Source: Phoma sp. XZ068 (Eukaryota > Ascomycota > Dothideomycetes > Pleosporales > Didymellaceae). Taken from it: a DNA stretch of 64,000 bases. Below are positions 21,553-33,311 of this stretch, piece after piece (position 1 is the stretch's first letter; each line of letters begins with the position of its first letter). The notes under the pieces are model-generated. The model saw nothing but the letters and a program-made list of their open reading frames with translations. It was not told where the DNA came from and did not search any database. The stretch is taken from assembly GCA_004835665.1 (NCBI GenBank), contig RBKR01000018.1, forward strand, positions 124,001 to 188,000, written 5' to 3'. The translations under genes and the position numbers were made by a program.

Positions 21553-22719
21553 ATGGGTGGAAAGGTCTTTGAGACCCAGAAGATGCCCGATGGTAGCACA
21601 CCTGAAGTACCACGCATGCCACCGGAGCTTTACCAGAGGATGGTAGCGCAGTGCCAGCCAAAACTCGAGGCTTTGTTTGGAAATGTCGTTGTGCCTCGAG
21701 ATGCACCCAATAAGGCAGATTATGGCGACATCGACTTCTTGGTAGAAGGCAAACTTGTTCCAGTTCCGGTCGAGGACATTTGGAAGTTGGTAGAACGCGA
21801 CCTCGGAGCTGTACTCCACGAAAAGCGAGGTGAATCCCGATCTTATGGTGTGCCTCACCCAGATATACCGGGTGCGTTCGTGCAGGTCGACGTCGAGCTA
21901 TCTCCCGGCAACGGTACCATTGGCGCCGCCGATCTCTTCGAATGGACGAAGTTCATGAAAGGCGATGCAGACCTTCTGCAGATCATCGGTATTGCACATC
22001 GCCAGTTAGGTCTTACCTGCAACGATCGGGGCCTTCATGCGCGGGTGGAGCAGATAGAGCCTTATGACAAGATGAAGGCCTTACTCTACCTGACACGAGA
22101 CCCGGAAGCTGCCATGCGCTTTTATGGGCTCGACGTTGAGAAGTACAACGAAGGTTTCGAGAGCGAGACTGAGCTGTTTGACTGGGTGGCCGCTGGTCGG
22201 TTCTTCTCCTCCGAGACATTCGAAGATCGCGTCGAGAAATCGAACGATCGAGCTAGGTATCTCAAAAGGCCCATGTACCGTCATTTCGTAGAGGACTACA
22301 TGTCGAATACAACCAGAGTCGCTAGCAACCTCTGGACACGGCAAGAAGTCCTTCGTTGTGCCATCAAGACGTTTGACGTGCAGACGGAATATGACAAGAT
22401 GATGGCGGTCCACCACACAAAGGAAGCCGAGGAAGAGCTTTGGAAAGAGGTTAGGGCCGCAATACCCGCTCAAGATAAAGCACTGGCGTCCGCGATTAGA
22501 GCTTTGCGACGCTGGGTCACATTTAACGGTGGCAAACCGCAGATTGGTGACTATCCAGTTGCACATCCGGATTACCTTGTATGGTCAAGATTTGTCGTGG
22601 ACGGTAACAAGAAGAGTGTTCTAGCATGGGTCGAGAGGAACTGGCGGGAGATTAAGAGCCGCGACAGAAAGTACGAAAAGAATGATGGTCATTCTTTGTA
22701 TGGTGAATACGCTGCTTAG
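21553..22719 (+). CDS. Fungal protein with nucleotidyltransferase-like motif, function unknown
   Basis: Single-exon frame of 388 aa, apparently cytosolic (no signal peptide or membrane segment). Residues ~40-75 read LFGNVVVPRDAPNKADYGDIDFLV, in which DYGDIDFLV resembles the paired-Asp metal-binding strand of polymerase-beta-type nucleotidyltransferases; FVQVDVELSP (~118) could supply the third acidic residue. Downstream are HRQLGLTCNDRGLH and a largely helical C-terminal half ending in basic residues (WVERNWREIKSRDRKYEK). I recall similar hypothetical proteins in filamentous ascomycetes but no assigned role. The ATG at 21553 follows TAGCAGCG and starts just before a charged N-terminus. Confidence 0.75.
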   Translation: MGGKVFETQKMPDGSTPEVPRMPPELYQRMVAQCQPKLEALFGNVVVPRDAPNKADYGDIDFLVEGKLVPVPVEDIWKLVERDLGAVLHEKRGESRSYGVPHPDIPGAFVQVDVELSPGNGTIGAADLFEWTKFMKGDADLLQIIGIAHRQLGLTCNDRGLHARVEQIEPYDKMKALLYLTRDPEAAMRFYGLDVEKYNEGFESETELFDWVAAGRFFSSETFEDRVEKSNDRARYLKRPMYRHFVEDYMSNTTRVASNLWTRQEVLRCAIKTFDVQTEYDKMMAVHHTKEAEEELWKEVRAAIPAQDKALASAIRALRRWVTFNGGKPQIGDYPVAHPDYLVWSRFVVDGNKKSVLAWVERNWREIKSRDRKYEKNDGHSLYGEYAA

Positions 22720-24406
22720 CAGAATAACGGTCGCAGAAAATCGCAGCGCAGCGTTGTCCATAGTTCAATGACCCAATAACAAGGTCTTCATGCAATCAGC
22801 ATATATGAGGTTACCCATGAACTTCGACATGCTCTGTCCAATTCGCACTTTCATAATCTCGAACTAAGCTTCTTGCGACTGGATGAAATACCACTGCAGA
22901 TATAAGAGCTATAACCAATGTGCAGCTCGATTATATTGTATCAAGAATATGACTAAGAGACAAGAACGTAGTCTTTAGTAGACGCAGGACATTCCCCAAA
23001 AGCAACCGTAAGTGCATGACGTACATTGTTCATACTAGATCTTATTGGAGGAGAGCGGCAATGAAGTACTATGGATAGAACACTCTCCAACGCACGCTTG
23101 GATCTTGTACTTCCTACGTGCGTAGGATATTACTTTTTACCTCAGGCACCCTGGCGGTGCTTGTAGAGCTTTGCAGAGTCACATTATCGGTCGTGTTGAG
23201 CCATATACATAGTTGATATGGAAACTCAACTCGTGGAGTACCTGCCAGGCACCGGAGATGCTTGGCCATGCATGGTTGGCTCCGCATGACAGCGCGCTTG
23301 ATGTTTCACATGACGTGGATGACCCAGCGCGGTTCGCCCGCTGGATGAGCCTATCGACAAGCTGCATGCCATGAAGACGTGACAAGCGTGTTTTCAAAGC
23401 AGATGACCAGCTTCGAGCAAGAGGACAATGAATGGCGGGTACAGCGGGGCAGTGGTGGATGACGGACGTGCCTAGTGAGCGATAAGCGGCGATTATGAAC
23501 CTCCCCGTGACGGCTCCACCCGAGCGAACGGGAGCCTGTCGTCTTATGCAATGCTCGCAGTCCTGGCCACTACTTGACTGCATAAACTTATTTGTACTCT
23601 ATCTACACGTTTCCTCTGCTCTATTTCCCTACTGCTTGTGTGTTGGCAGGCCGCTCACAGCTCGTGCCTGCCAAGTTAGGGAGCTTCATGCTAGCATCAT
23701 CGCAGTGACCAGCCAGCTCCACCGCGAGAACGACGAGCTGCCCTGCCACCGCCCAAGTTGATAACAAGGGCCGGTGACAGCTTCGGACCCCCGCCTTGTC
23801 CCTACCGGCACCTCCGCTGAGGTAGAGCAACACAAAGGGAGCCACCGTGTCAGGATCGACCGCACTGCTGCCTCCCATCTCTCCGCTTGTGACATCGCGC
23901 ACTATCCTCGACGACCGAGCTTCGACGCCACCCCGCAAGCCCTCGCAGCACTCGCACCACGCTCCTCCAGCTTCCACACGTCTTGGAGCCACGAATGTGC
24001 GCCGCTTAATCAGCACCCTACAAACGCCCACGACCCCAGCGCTGCCGCCACCACGTCTCGCGTCATCTGCGGGTAACCTGCCTCAGCGTTCGTCCTGGCA
24101 GACGAAACGACCCCATATCCTAATCCCCTAATCGCCTCCGACCGCCCAGCCACGCCGAACTCCCCAGCTTCTCCTTCCCCAGCAATCTCTGCCCACACTA
24201 CCACCCACGAGCCCGCCGAGAGTGCTCCCGAGCAGCCAGCCACCGCCGCAGCCGCAGACCACAGCTCAGCCGAACAGCCCGCAAGACGAAAGCGCCGACA
24301 CAGCGCATCTGAGAGCGACGCGGAGCTCGAGAGCACCGATCAGCAGAACACCGTACCAGGGCCATCCCGTCACAGATCAAAGCGCAGGCGCGGGCAAGAC
24401 GGGACA
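22720..24406. other. intergenic region and uncertain 5' end of Gid7-type gene
   Basis: From 22720 to ~23800 I see no gene. From 24077 to 24406 the frame of the downstream gene is open, without ATG, and translates to an Ala/Pro/Ser-rich stretch with two basic clusters (ARRKRRHS and HRSKRRRGQ) that look like nuclear signals. A plausible intron lies at 24073-24149 (donor GTAACC, branch-like CTAATC, acceptor CCCAG), but the exon it would join has no ATG either. This part may be coding or leader. Confidence 0.35.
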
Positions 24407-26420
24407 ATGCGCCTCGACAACGACACATCGAAACACCCGCCATCACCCTCACAGAGCTTTGCAAACGGCTCGTCACGCTCGTCGGGGCCTAGGTCGCCTT
24501 TGGCCAAGGTTGTAAACGGGGATTCTCACACAAGGCCGGAGAGCAACGGCTCGTATACGAACGGAAGCTCGACAGCAAATGGCAGACCAGTGCCCACAAC
24601 GTATTTCGGACACGACAGGGATGAGGTCACCCGGATACTGATACAGAGTCTGACAGACTTGGGCTATCATGATGCAGCAGGGGCGCTATGCAAAGAGAGT
24701 GGGCGCCAGCTGGAAGGTCCAACGGTGGCCTCGTTCCGCCGCTCGGTACTCAACGGGGATTGGGACGAGGCAGAAGAGCTGCTCTTCGGCACTGTAACAC
24801 ATGACACTGGGGGAGGTGTAGGGCTGGATGACTCGTATGGGAAGTCTTGGGGCAAGACGCGGTCAAGAGCGAATTCACAGCGTTCTGGGGGTTTGACGCT
24901 AGCCGAAGGCGCCAACAGGGACGAGATGCTGTTCTGGATGAAGCAACAGAAGTACTTAGAGCTTTTGGAGCAGAGAGATCTGGGCAGCGCACTTACAGTG
25001 CTACGACAAGAGCTTACGCCGCTGCATCAGGATGTCGGTCGGTTGCATGCCTTATCCAGGTAAGCAGAAACAACATCACAATGCCGGTTCTTTACTAATA
25101 ATTCATAGTCTCATGATGTGCCCTTCAGCGGCGGACTTGAGGCATCAGTCGCAGTGGGATGGTGCGCAAGGCGAGTCTCGAACACATCTACTCTCTGATC
25201 TGTCCAGTAAGTCTTGAGACTACCTCAACATCTTGGCAAGCATTTTCTCACAATTAACAGAGTCAATATCTCCGAGTGTCATGATTCCCGAGCATCGACT
25301 GTCTGCGCTCTTAGACGAAGTCAAAGACAGCTGGATAGGAAATTGCCTATATCACAACACCACGGATTCACCCTCACTCTATCTTGACCACAACTGCGAG
25401 CGGGAAGACTTTCCCACAAAGGCGGTCTTGGACCTTAAGGATCACACAGACGAAGTTTGGTACCTCAAGTACTCGAACGACGGCACAAAACTGGCATCAA
25501 CAAGCAAAGATACGACAATATTCATCTATGAAACCGCGACCTACAAGATACTAAATCATCTCGAGGACCATCAAGATTCAGGAGTAACTCATCTCGCGTG
25601 GAGTCCCGATGATTCCAAAATCATCACATGTTGTTCGCAGCCAGAGAATTCGGCACGGATATGGGACGTCAAATCCGGCACATGTATACTATGCATTAGC
25701 GACTTCACATATCCATGCACGACAGCAGCATGGGCGCCTGATGGCAGACATGTTGTGATCGGGTCACAGGACGACAAACTAGGCTGCGGGATATGGGACC
25801 TGAGCGGGCGCCAAGTACACAACTTCTGTGAAGACGGTTCGAAGCTCCGCGCGAACGACCTTGCGATATCGCCAAACGGCGAACGTCTCGTCGTAGTCTG
25901 CGAGCGCTCTATTGCGGTCTACGATTTCGTCAGCTACAAGAAATTGTGCGAGTGGCATCCTGACTCCAAGCTCACGAGCATTACCATTAGCCAAGACTCT
26001 CGGCACATGCTGGTCAGCATGAATCCTGACATGATCGAGCTTATGGAGATCGATAGCGCAGACCTGATCCAGAAGTTTGAAGGACACCAGCAGAAGCAGT
26101 TCATCATTCGTTCAGCATTCGGCGGCGCAGACGAGAACTTTGTAGTCAGCGGCAGTGAGGGTAGGTCCATTCACTGCCTTCGACAATATGTTTCGCTAAC
26201 CATAGTTCCAGATTCGAGAATTTACATCTGGCGGTCCAACGGACTTCTTGTTGAAGCTCTCGATGCACACCCTGGCTGCGTCAATAGCATTGCATGGCAC
26301 CCTAAGGACCCGAGCGTATTTGCATCAGCAGGCGACGACCACAAAGTCAGGATCTGGAAGCCTAGCCGAGCACCTCTGATGGACGCCAGCCGCAGCAGTT
26401 CGAACGGTTACGGACGGTAA
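24407..26420 (+). CDS. GID7: LisH-CTLH-WD40 protein, Gid7/WDR26 type
   Basis: Subunit of the GID/CTLH ubiquitin ligase, which in yeast marks gluconeogenic enzymes for degradation. Exons 24407-25059, 25109-25206, 25261-26160 and 26212-26420 give 619 aa from this ATG. LisH is VTRILIQSLTDLGYHDAAGALCKESG (~70-95), CTLH is ASFRRSVLNGDWDEAEELL...KQQKYLELLEQRDLGSALTVLRQELTPL, followed by the family segment LSKSISPSVMIPEHRLSALL (restored by splicing) and about seven WD repeats (DHTDEVWYLKYSNDG, HQDSGVTHLAWSPDD, HPGCVNSIAWHPKD). The last intron (51 nt) has no stop and keeps frame, so retention would insert 17 residues into a WD blade. The true start may lie upstream; see the preceding entry. Confidence 0.88.
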
Positions 26421-27316
26421 CAAAGGCTGTTGAAGTTGGCATGTGCGCTTGTTTGGTTCGAGATTGCATCATTGGCGTTTAGTGAATGGTTTACTGGTGT
26501 TGAGGCTCGGCATGGAGCAGAAGGGACTCCAACCGTTATTTTGTTGCATCCTGGAAACCGATCATGTCCGCATGCATGTTACAACAATCTACACTTAGTG
26601 TACGAAACTGAATGGCATTGATATTGCTAACGACGTCTCCGTACATACTTGGCCGGCATTGCGTAGCGGCTTTTGTGAACTTGTCCACCATCTCTCTTAT
26701 ATTTGGCCGCCGCGCCGAAATAATGATCTTCCCGCACCGTTACTTAGCCTCAATGGCTAGAAGAGTTTGTTGGCCTCTTCCTTTCATCTTATCTTATCCG
26801 CGTCAATCCGTCAGCATGTCTCCACCGAGCCTTCCCCCGCAATGATGCTCCTTCCAGAAGGCCATCATCCACCAATCACCTCACTAAGGCCCTCCACCAT
26901 GCCCTTCTTGACACGGGCATTGCTGGATTAATCGTCCGCCCAGCTATATGCCCATGACGTCTTCTAAGGAATTCGTTGTCGGTCCACAGAGCGATGCGCT
27001 CACCCGTGTGCTGTGCGGCTTGCGTCCGTCCCATTCGGCCAAACACCCATGTCTTCCACAGCACCCGAGAACTTGGCGCACGACAACAACTCCTTCAATC
27101 TGGATCTGAACATCTCAGATGAGGGGATTATGCATGCCGAGATGCACGCACCACAAATGTCTGTTGGAGGACGAGAAGACGGCAGGACTACTGGGCTGTC
27201 CATGAGCTACCCCGGGCTTGCGGGTGTTATGATATGACCTGTGTTTGCTTAAGTACCTGAGGCTTCCACATTTCTACTGCTACATCCAACGGTCCTCATT
27301 GCCAATTGAGAGTACA
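26421..27316. other. intergenic region, Gid7-type to GH1 gene
   Basis: 896 bp that should hold the Gid7-type 3' UTR and the beta-glucosidase promoter. Small frames near 26876-27237 overlap on both strands and show no domain. Nothing else is recognisable. Confidence 0.4.
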
Positions 27317-29236
27317 ATGGCTCAATCGATCCCTCTACTTGGTCTTCTCGCAGCCCTTGCGCCTTTGGCACATGCGCAGAATGGCACAACGCCATCCTTC
27401 ACTCTCCCAAGCGGCTATACCACAGCCACCTTCAACAACTCTGCGCAACCCACTGCATTCAACCGCACAGACTTCTCGCCTAATGCTCTCGCATCCCTCT
27501 GGGATCTTGTGGGCCCCGTAGCTACAGGCCCTGTGAGGAGCACTGTTGCTCCCACTCCGGAACCCTCAGCCTACCCGCAACCAAATGGCGATTCGTTCCA
27601 CCCGCTTGTAAGCAGCAGCTATCCAGAAGCAAAGGACTTGAAGCTGCCTGCCGGGTTCAGGTGGGGATTCAGTTCCTCAGCATACCAGATTGAAGGTGCA
27701 GCAAAGGACGAAGGAAAGGGCCCAAGTATCTGGGATCTGCTTTCTCACCGAGTCCCAAACTTTGTCAGCGACAACTCCACTGGAGATGTCGTTGCTAGCC
27801 AGTATTATCTGTACAAGCAAGACATGGCAAGATTGAAAGGGTTGGGGGTGCCAGGTGAATATAGGCTGATTGAGAAGATATTCCAACCGCTAACGTCTTA
27901 CAGCATTCAGCCCTAGCTTCTCGTGGCCGCGGTTCTTCCCGTTCGGTCATGGCCCAGTAAATCAAGAAGCAGTTGACCACTACGACGATGTAATCTCCGA
28001 AATGCACGCCAACGGTATTACACCGGCCGTTACGGTAATACAACCCTGCACCTATCCCGCTCAACGCTAACATCTCCAGCTCTTCCATTGGGACACCCCC
28101 CTTGCACTATTCACTGAGTATGGCGCTTGGACCGACCGCCGCATTGTCGATCACTTCTTCAACTACGCTAAATTTGTCATCTCACGATATGATGAATTCG
28201 TAGATGAATGGTTCACTATTAACGAACCCCAGTACTGTAACTGGCAGTACGCCAGCTACCCAGCTGGAAAATACTACCCCGCGCCCAACAACGTCACCGG
28301 TGGTGTTGAGGCCAGATTCTTATGTGGTCATCACACGCTGCTGGCCCATGCCAAGGTAGCAAAATGGTACCATGAGGAGTTCAAGGGACGACACAGGATC
28401 ACGTTCAAGAACAGTGGCAACTACTACGAAGCTAACTCCACCTCTCCGGGAGACGTGGAAGCACGCCAGCGAAACTTCGACTTCAGTATCGGCTGGTTTG
28501 GCGGCCCCTGGACCGATGGCGACTACCCTGAGAGTCTCAAGTCGACTCTGGGCGACCTGCTGCCAGAACTCACGCAAGAAGAGAAGGATTTGATCAAGGG
28601 AAGCTGCGACTTCTACGCCATCGACCCTTACTCGTCCTTCTTCGCGTACGAAATTACCGGTGGTGTGGAAGCCTGTGCGTCAAACAGATCGCACCCATCG
28701 TTCCCGGACTGCGCGGGTTCAACCTCTGTTGCACCAGACGGGTTCCCAGTTGGACCGGCTGCAGACCCAGCGATGGGCTGGCTGTACAGCGCACCCACTG
28801 GTGTCCGACGCTTCCTGAAGCACATCACCCAAGAGCTTTTCCCCAGTGTCCCCGACATCGTCGTCACCGAATTTGGCTTCGCCGAGCCGTTCGAAGGCAA
28901 ATGGAACTCTCTGGCTCCGAATCTGTGGGATCTGCGCCGAGCGGACTACCTCCAGCAATACCTCGACAACATCCTCCTCGCCATCCACGTTGACAATGTC
29001 AATGTGACCGGTGCTTGGGGCTGGGTAAGTACTCTTCACGCTTTCAAAAGCACCCTTCTAACAATTCACAGGCTATCTTTGATAACTTCGAGTGGGCCCT
29101 GGGCACAAGCGTGAGGTTCGGATTACAGTATGTGGACTATGAGACCTTGGAGCGGTCGCCGAAGGCCAGCATGTTCCAGTTCCTGAATTGGTTCAAGGAG
29201 CACGAGGCAACGGGCAACGCGACGATGAAGTTGTAG
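27317..29236 (+). CDS. Secreted glycoside hydrolase family 1 beta-glucosidase
   Basis: Releases glucose from cellobiose and aryl/alkyl beta-glucosides. Exons 27317-27854, 27904-28034, 28080-29024 and 29072-29236 give 592 aa. A signal peptide (MAQSIPLLGLLAALAPLAHA) precedes an unusual ~100-residue Thr/Pro-rich region before the barrel starts at LPAGFRWGFSSSAYQIEGAAKDEGKGPSIWD. The acid/base Glu is E272 in WFTINEPQYC. The nucleophile is E487 in VVTEFGF, where most GH1 enzymes have TENG; the Asn-to-Phe change is worth noting. LFHWDTPLAL and FDNFEWALG are further GH1 landmarks. Phase is kept at all three short introns (44-49 nt). The family often includes sterol- and plant-glycoside-active members, so substrate is uncertain. 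Confidence 0.93.
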
Positions 29237-30630
29237 GTGTAGTTAAATTCTCTAAGATTGGTAGTTTAGACAGTAGACATGGTTGTAGTAAATGCGTGGT
29301 TCGTTCGTAGGGAGGGAGTACCTAGCAATTCACGTTAATAAAAGCTTGAAACGTATCTTCTTGATGCATAAGCATAACATTCAGAATATCAGAGTGTTAT
29401 TCGATCGATAGAAATTCCCGCGTACTGGGACTCATTTCTTCAGGAGCAAGTTTTCTTTTTTTTTCCGCCAGTCGGTCCGCAATGTCATTAGGGGTACAGT
29501 ACCAAGAATCTTAACGACGGAGATATTACAGCCATACCTGCCCACCTTCATTTTACCATCCGGCAGTTCCGCACTTTACTTGTAGCAAACTAGAACTTTT
29601 CATTTCTTTTTGCTGCAAGGTACGGGAGTGTAGGTTTCGGTTGACTGCAATGTATTCTTCAAATTGCCTTTATCCCGAAGATCCTTGAATTTCTGCGTGG
29701 TGTTCTCTTGGTGAATATGTTCATACTGGGATGTCCAACGCTGATATCGACGGGAACAAGACCCGTCCCGGGAGCGGAATGCGTTGCGCTCTGTACCACG
29801 CTAGCCTTGCGCGATAGCTGCAGAGGAGAGGGGGCGGCAACAATTTCAAGTGCTTGCGAGTTGGTCCTGTAGGTACGTTGGGATTTCTACGCTTGAAAGG
29901 AAGAACGGCACCTTCGATGGAATATAGGCTGATGTGCAGCTGCAAAACACTCTGGAAATCGACGATGCAAACAGCGAAACGAGATGGAGACAACTGATCT
30001 AGAGCTCAAAGACACACCTCACGTCAAGCTTTGGAGGTTACATGCTCTCTGCGCCCCGCCCGTTTCCCCAGATTTGAGAAACATGCATTGACGGTTTCGT
30101 CTGGATCACATCCGGGTCGTAGCTCAGATCCGGCGCCACCTGATTGGCCGACACGCCCGCCTTACGACTTCCCCATCCGTGCTCTCGGGAGGATTGCGGG
30201 GCTGTGAATGGTCCACAGTATGTAGCCTATTTTCAAGACAATCGGCTATGGCCGTGAGGCTGGCTTTGGTAGTGCTAACTAACCTTCGAGTCCAGATTCA
30301 TGCACGACGGAGAGCACCCCTTCCAATGGTCTAGGACACCGGTGCTGCAAATGCCACGATCTCGTCTGATCGACAGGTAGTGCGATGTCTTACGCACCAT
30401 GGGCTTCCGTTTACCAGCTGGACGACTGGAAGTTGACGATTTTTTGATGACGATGCAATGTGGAGAAGCCATGGCCAGAATCATGATCCGGGTGTGTGGA
30501 TTGTATATGTAACCTAAGCTCTGCCCACCCCTTCTATGTCTCTCCATCACAAGGCTATCAAAAGCTCGTCTTTGTTTCCTGCAGTATATCTCTTGGTCCT
30601 TCACAGTCCTCGTGCAACATAGGACTCATC
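29237..30630. other. intergenic region, GH1 to acetate-type transporter
   Basis: 1.4 kb with no supported gene. It carries 3' flank of the GH1 gene (an AT-rich part at 29300-29480 with a T-run at ~29455-29463) and the promoter of the transporter. An antisense frame at 30275-30604 has no recognisable domain. Confidence 0.4.
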
Positions 30631-31576
30631 ATGACTTCTCAGGATCACCACACCCTTAGTTCTCAGCAAACGCACTTCGATTCCGAAGAGAAGTTTCGCT
30701 ATGAGCTGGCCAAAACCGTGACACTCACCCCTGAGCTCTACGAGAGGCTTTTCATTTCACCCAAGACACCTGTTGCTGGTGATCTCCGTTCGCGGTTCGG
30801 CAACCCTACACCCATCGGTGTTCTCGGTTTCTCAGTTGGCGTCATCCCCCTCGCTGTATCTTTCAGTAAGTATTCTCAAGCCATAATCATCAGTATCGAA
30901 CTAATGTCGACCAGTGGGATGGCAAGGCTCAGGCGGATCTTCAGTCGCAACGACTACCATCAACATCTGGTTCGGCGGTATGCTTCTCATCCTCGCAGGC
31001 GTGGGCGAATTCCTCCTCGGCAACACGTTCCCCATGATGGTATTCCTCGCGTACGGAGCTCACTTCTTGTCGTTCGCGACGACATTCATTCCGTACTATA
31101 ATGCCATTGGGTTCTTCAACCCTGACGGTTCCGGTATTGGCAGCCCTGGTGCTTCTAACCAGACCTCCATGTTCGCTGCCAGCTACGGTGAGTCGACCTC
31201 TTCTTCTCCCTCGATTAGTTCTTGGAACTGATGTTTTATAGCTTTCTACCCGCTGGTCATGTGCATCTTGTCTTTCATCTTCTTGCTCGGCTCGCTCCGC
31301 ACGAACCTTGTCTTCGTTGCCATCTTCATCTTTGCCACCATCGGGTTTGGTCTCGGCGCTGGAGCATTCTTTCACATCGCGCGCGGAAACATCGTTGTTG
31401 GCACACGGCTGGCAACTGGACTGGGGGCTTGCTTCTTTGCGACGGGAGTGTTGGGGTTCTACTTCTTACTGGCACTCGTTGTTGCTATTATGGAGTTGCC
31501 GATGCCAGATATTCCCGTTGGTGACATGAGTACTGTCATCAAGGCGAGGCGGAGGGGTGTTGTCAAGGAGGACTAG
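30631..31576 (+). CDS. GPR1/FUN34/YaaH family acetate-type transporter
   Basis: Plasma-membrane protein of the family containing Ady2/AcpA acetate and ammonia exporters. Exons 30631-30865, 30915-31187 and 31242-31576 give 280 aa; introns are 49 and 54 nt. A hydrophilic N-terminus (~1-65) leads into the family signature FGNPTPIGVLGFSVGVIPLAVSF (NPAPLGL motif variant) and six hydrophobic segments, including NIWFGGMLLILAGVGEFLLGNTF and AFYPLVMCILSFIFLLGSL. The C-terminal tail is basic (IKARRRGVVKED). It is convergent with the short-chain dehydrogenase gene, with 196 bp between stops. Substrate is likely acetate or another short monocarboxylate. Confidence 0.93.
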
Positions 31577-31772
31577 GTTTATAGCATGGAGCATGATGAG
31601 GATAGCAAACGGTCAGGTACAGCGTGAAGCAAAAACTCTAAAAATGCATCTTGAGTTGCGCAACTCACTCAGTATATACAATTCCAGAAAGACATTGAAA
31701 CAAAGTTCAAACAAACATCACAATCCTTTCTCCCAACTCATAACCCGTGATGCAAGCTTTCCCCTCCAACAA

Positions 31773-32589
31773 TCACCACGGATACTCCCCAGTATTATGG
31801 ATAAACTTGCCCACATCCCCATCTCTCTTCCCCTCAACCACTTCCATCAAGCTCACCACCGTCTCCTCCGCCGACCTCGCACCATTCTCCTTCTTATTCG
31901 CCTCACTCAAATTACTCACCGTGAACCCCGGATCATACGCAAACACCTTCATTCCCTTCCCCCCCTCTTCACCATAATTCAAACCATACTCGACATACTG
32001 ACAAGTCATCAGCATATTCATCGCCACCTTACTTGCCCGGTACGGCACAGCTTGGATCTTGTACATGGGTGATGCAGCAAAGAGGCGGCGTCCTATTGAG
32101 CCCGCGCCAGAGGAAACGTTGATGATGCGGGGATTGGATGATTTCTGCAGGAGTGGGACGAGGGCTTTGGTGAGGAGATATGGGCCTGTTGCGTTGATGT
32201 CGAAAGCGTCGCGGAAAGCCTGGCGGTCTAGGGCGGTGAAGGAGGCGACGGCTGCGTTGTTAACGAGGATGTCGAGTTTGCCGTGGGCTTGGGTGATGGT
32301 GGTGGCGGCGTTTGCGATTGTGTTGTCGTCTTGCAGGTCGAGGTGGAGGAATTCGATGCTTCCGGGGAGGTTGCGGGATTGTAGGTCTTGTAGTGCGGCG
32401 GTGCCGCGCTGGGTAGAACGAGCGCCGAGGAGGACGTGGTAGGTGCCTTTGGCAAGTAATTGTCGTGCGAGTTCGAAGCCAATGCCGCTGTTTGCTGGGA
32501 ATAGTTGGTTCCTGGTGCTTGATATATATCGTGAGCTTAGGCTACGTACCTCCGGTCACCAACACAATCTCCTTTGCAAGGGCCGTCAT
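31773..32589 (-). CDS. Short-chain dehydrogenase/reductase (classical SDR)
   Basis: NAD(P)-dependent oxidoreductase of unknown substrate. Exons 32589-32550 and 32494-31773 give 253 aa; the intron (32495-32549) has donor GTACGT. Splicing creates the cofactor motif VTGANSGIGFELA (TGxxxGIG, residues ~12-19), and LDILVNNAAV is the NNAG-type structural motif. The catalytic set is Ser141/Ser142 (NVSSGAGSIG), Tyr165 and Lys169 (PYRASKVAM). Length and motif spacing fit a carbonyl-reductase-like SDR. The 5' leader on the minus strand carries a CAA repeat 21 nt before the ATG. Confidence 0.93.
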
Positions 32590-33311
32590 ATTATGGCTGG
32601 TTTTAGATGGTGTTGTTGTTGTTGTTGTTGAAGCACTTCCGTCAATTTCCTCGAAATAGGATTTGTATATATCTATTCTCATACGCCCTTCTCTCCCTCT
32701 TTATACTTTTGGCGTTTGTTGCTGATGTTGAGCTAGTGTTCGGGTATATGGCTGACACGCATAAACTCCGCTTTCAGTCGTCGACAAAGTGCAACTCCTG
32801 GACTACTACGTATGCAACTAATTCTCTCCAGCCCTAAATGCGAAGTGATCTTCTTTCTCAAATATAGCTTCTAAGAAGCTTTTGCTTTTATAGAACCACG
32901 ATGAAGATGCAGTATTTACTCACGTCAATTCAATTGTCGAGCTGTACGAGGAGAAAGTCGCTGTTGCACTTTGAGAACGCTAGTGCGCATTGGGCGACAA
33001 AATTGCACTCTGAGTAGAGCCATGACGTCTTCCATAGCAAACTCCGAACGGCAAACTCTAGTCAAGAACCTCGAAGACAGAAGCGTTACAGACAGCTAAA
33101 ATGCATCAAAGCCTTTGAAGTTTCGCTGCACAGTCATAAGGTCTGTGGTGGTTCCGTTTCGATAACCTGCTGCAGATCCACCTGCAATGATGACCTTTCA
33201 GTCCCGTATTCGGATATTCTGTGCACAGAAAGCTTGCATGCACGATACTAGATTAGAATAGTCGTTCGCTGGTATATTAAGTGTTCATAACAGTTCTATT
33301 TCAGGTATAGG
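32590..33311. other. intergenic region, SDR promoter and esterase 3' flank
   Basis: 722 bp, AT-richer than the flanking genes. It includes the SDR leader with the CAA run. No coding potential recognised. Confidence 0.4.
32610..32630 (-). repeat. CAA trinucleotide run in SDR 5' leader
   Basis: On the minus strand this reads as seven consecutive CAA/AAC units, ending ~21 nt before the SDR start codon at 32589. Unstructured CAA leaders favour ribosome scanning in other systems; here that is only a suggestion. Confidence 0.65.

Noticed and set aside
23495..24131. Plus-strand frames upstream of the Gid7-type gene as a separate small gene or its first exon
   Set aside because: The frames at 23774 and 23847 begin with GTG and contain no ATG, so they were not joined to the gene model, although an intron at 24073-24149 would keep phase.
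30275..30604. Antisense 109-codon frame upstream of the acetate-type transporter
   Set aside because: No domain, poor coding character, and it overlaps the transporter leader.
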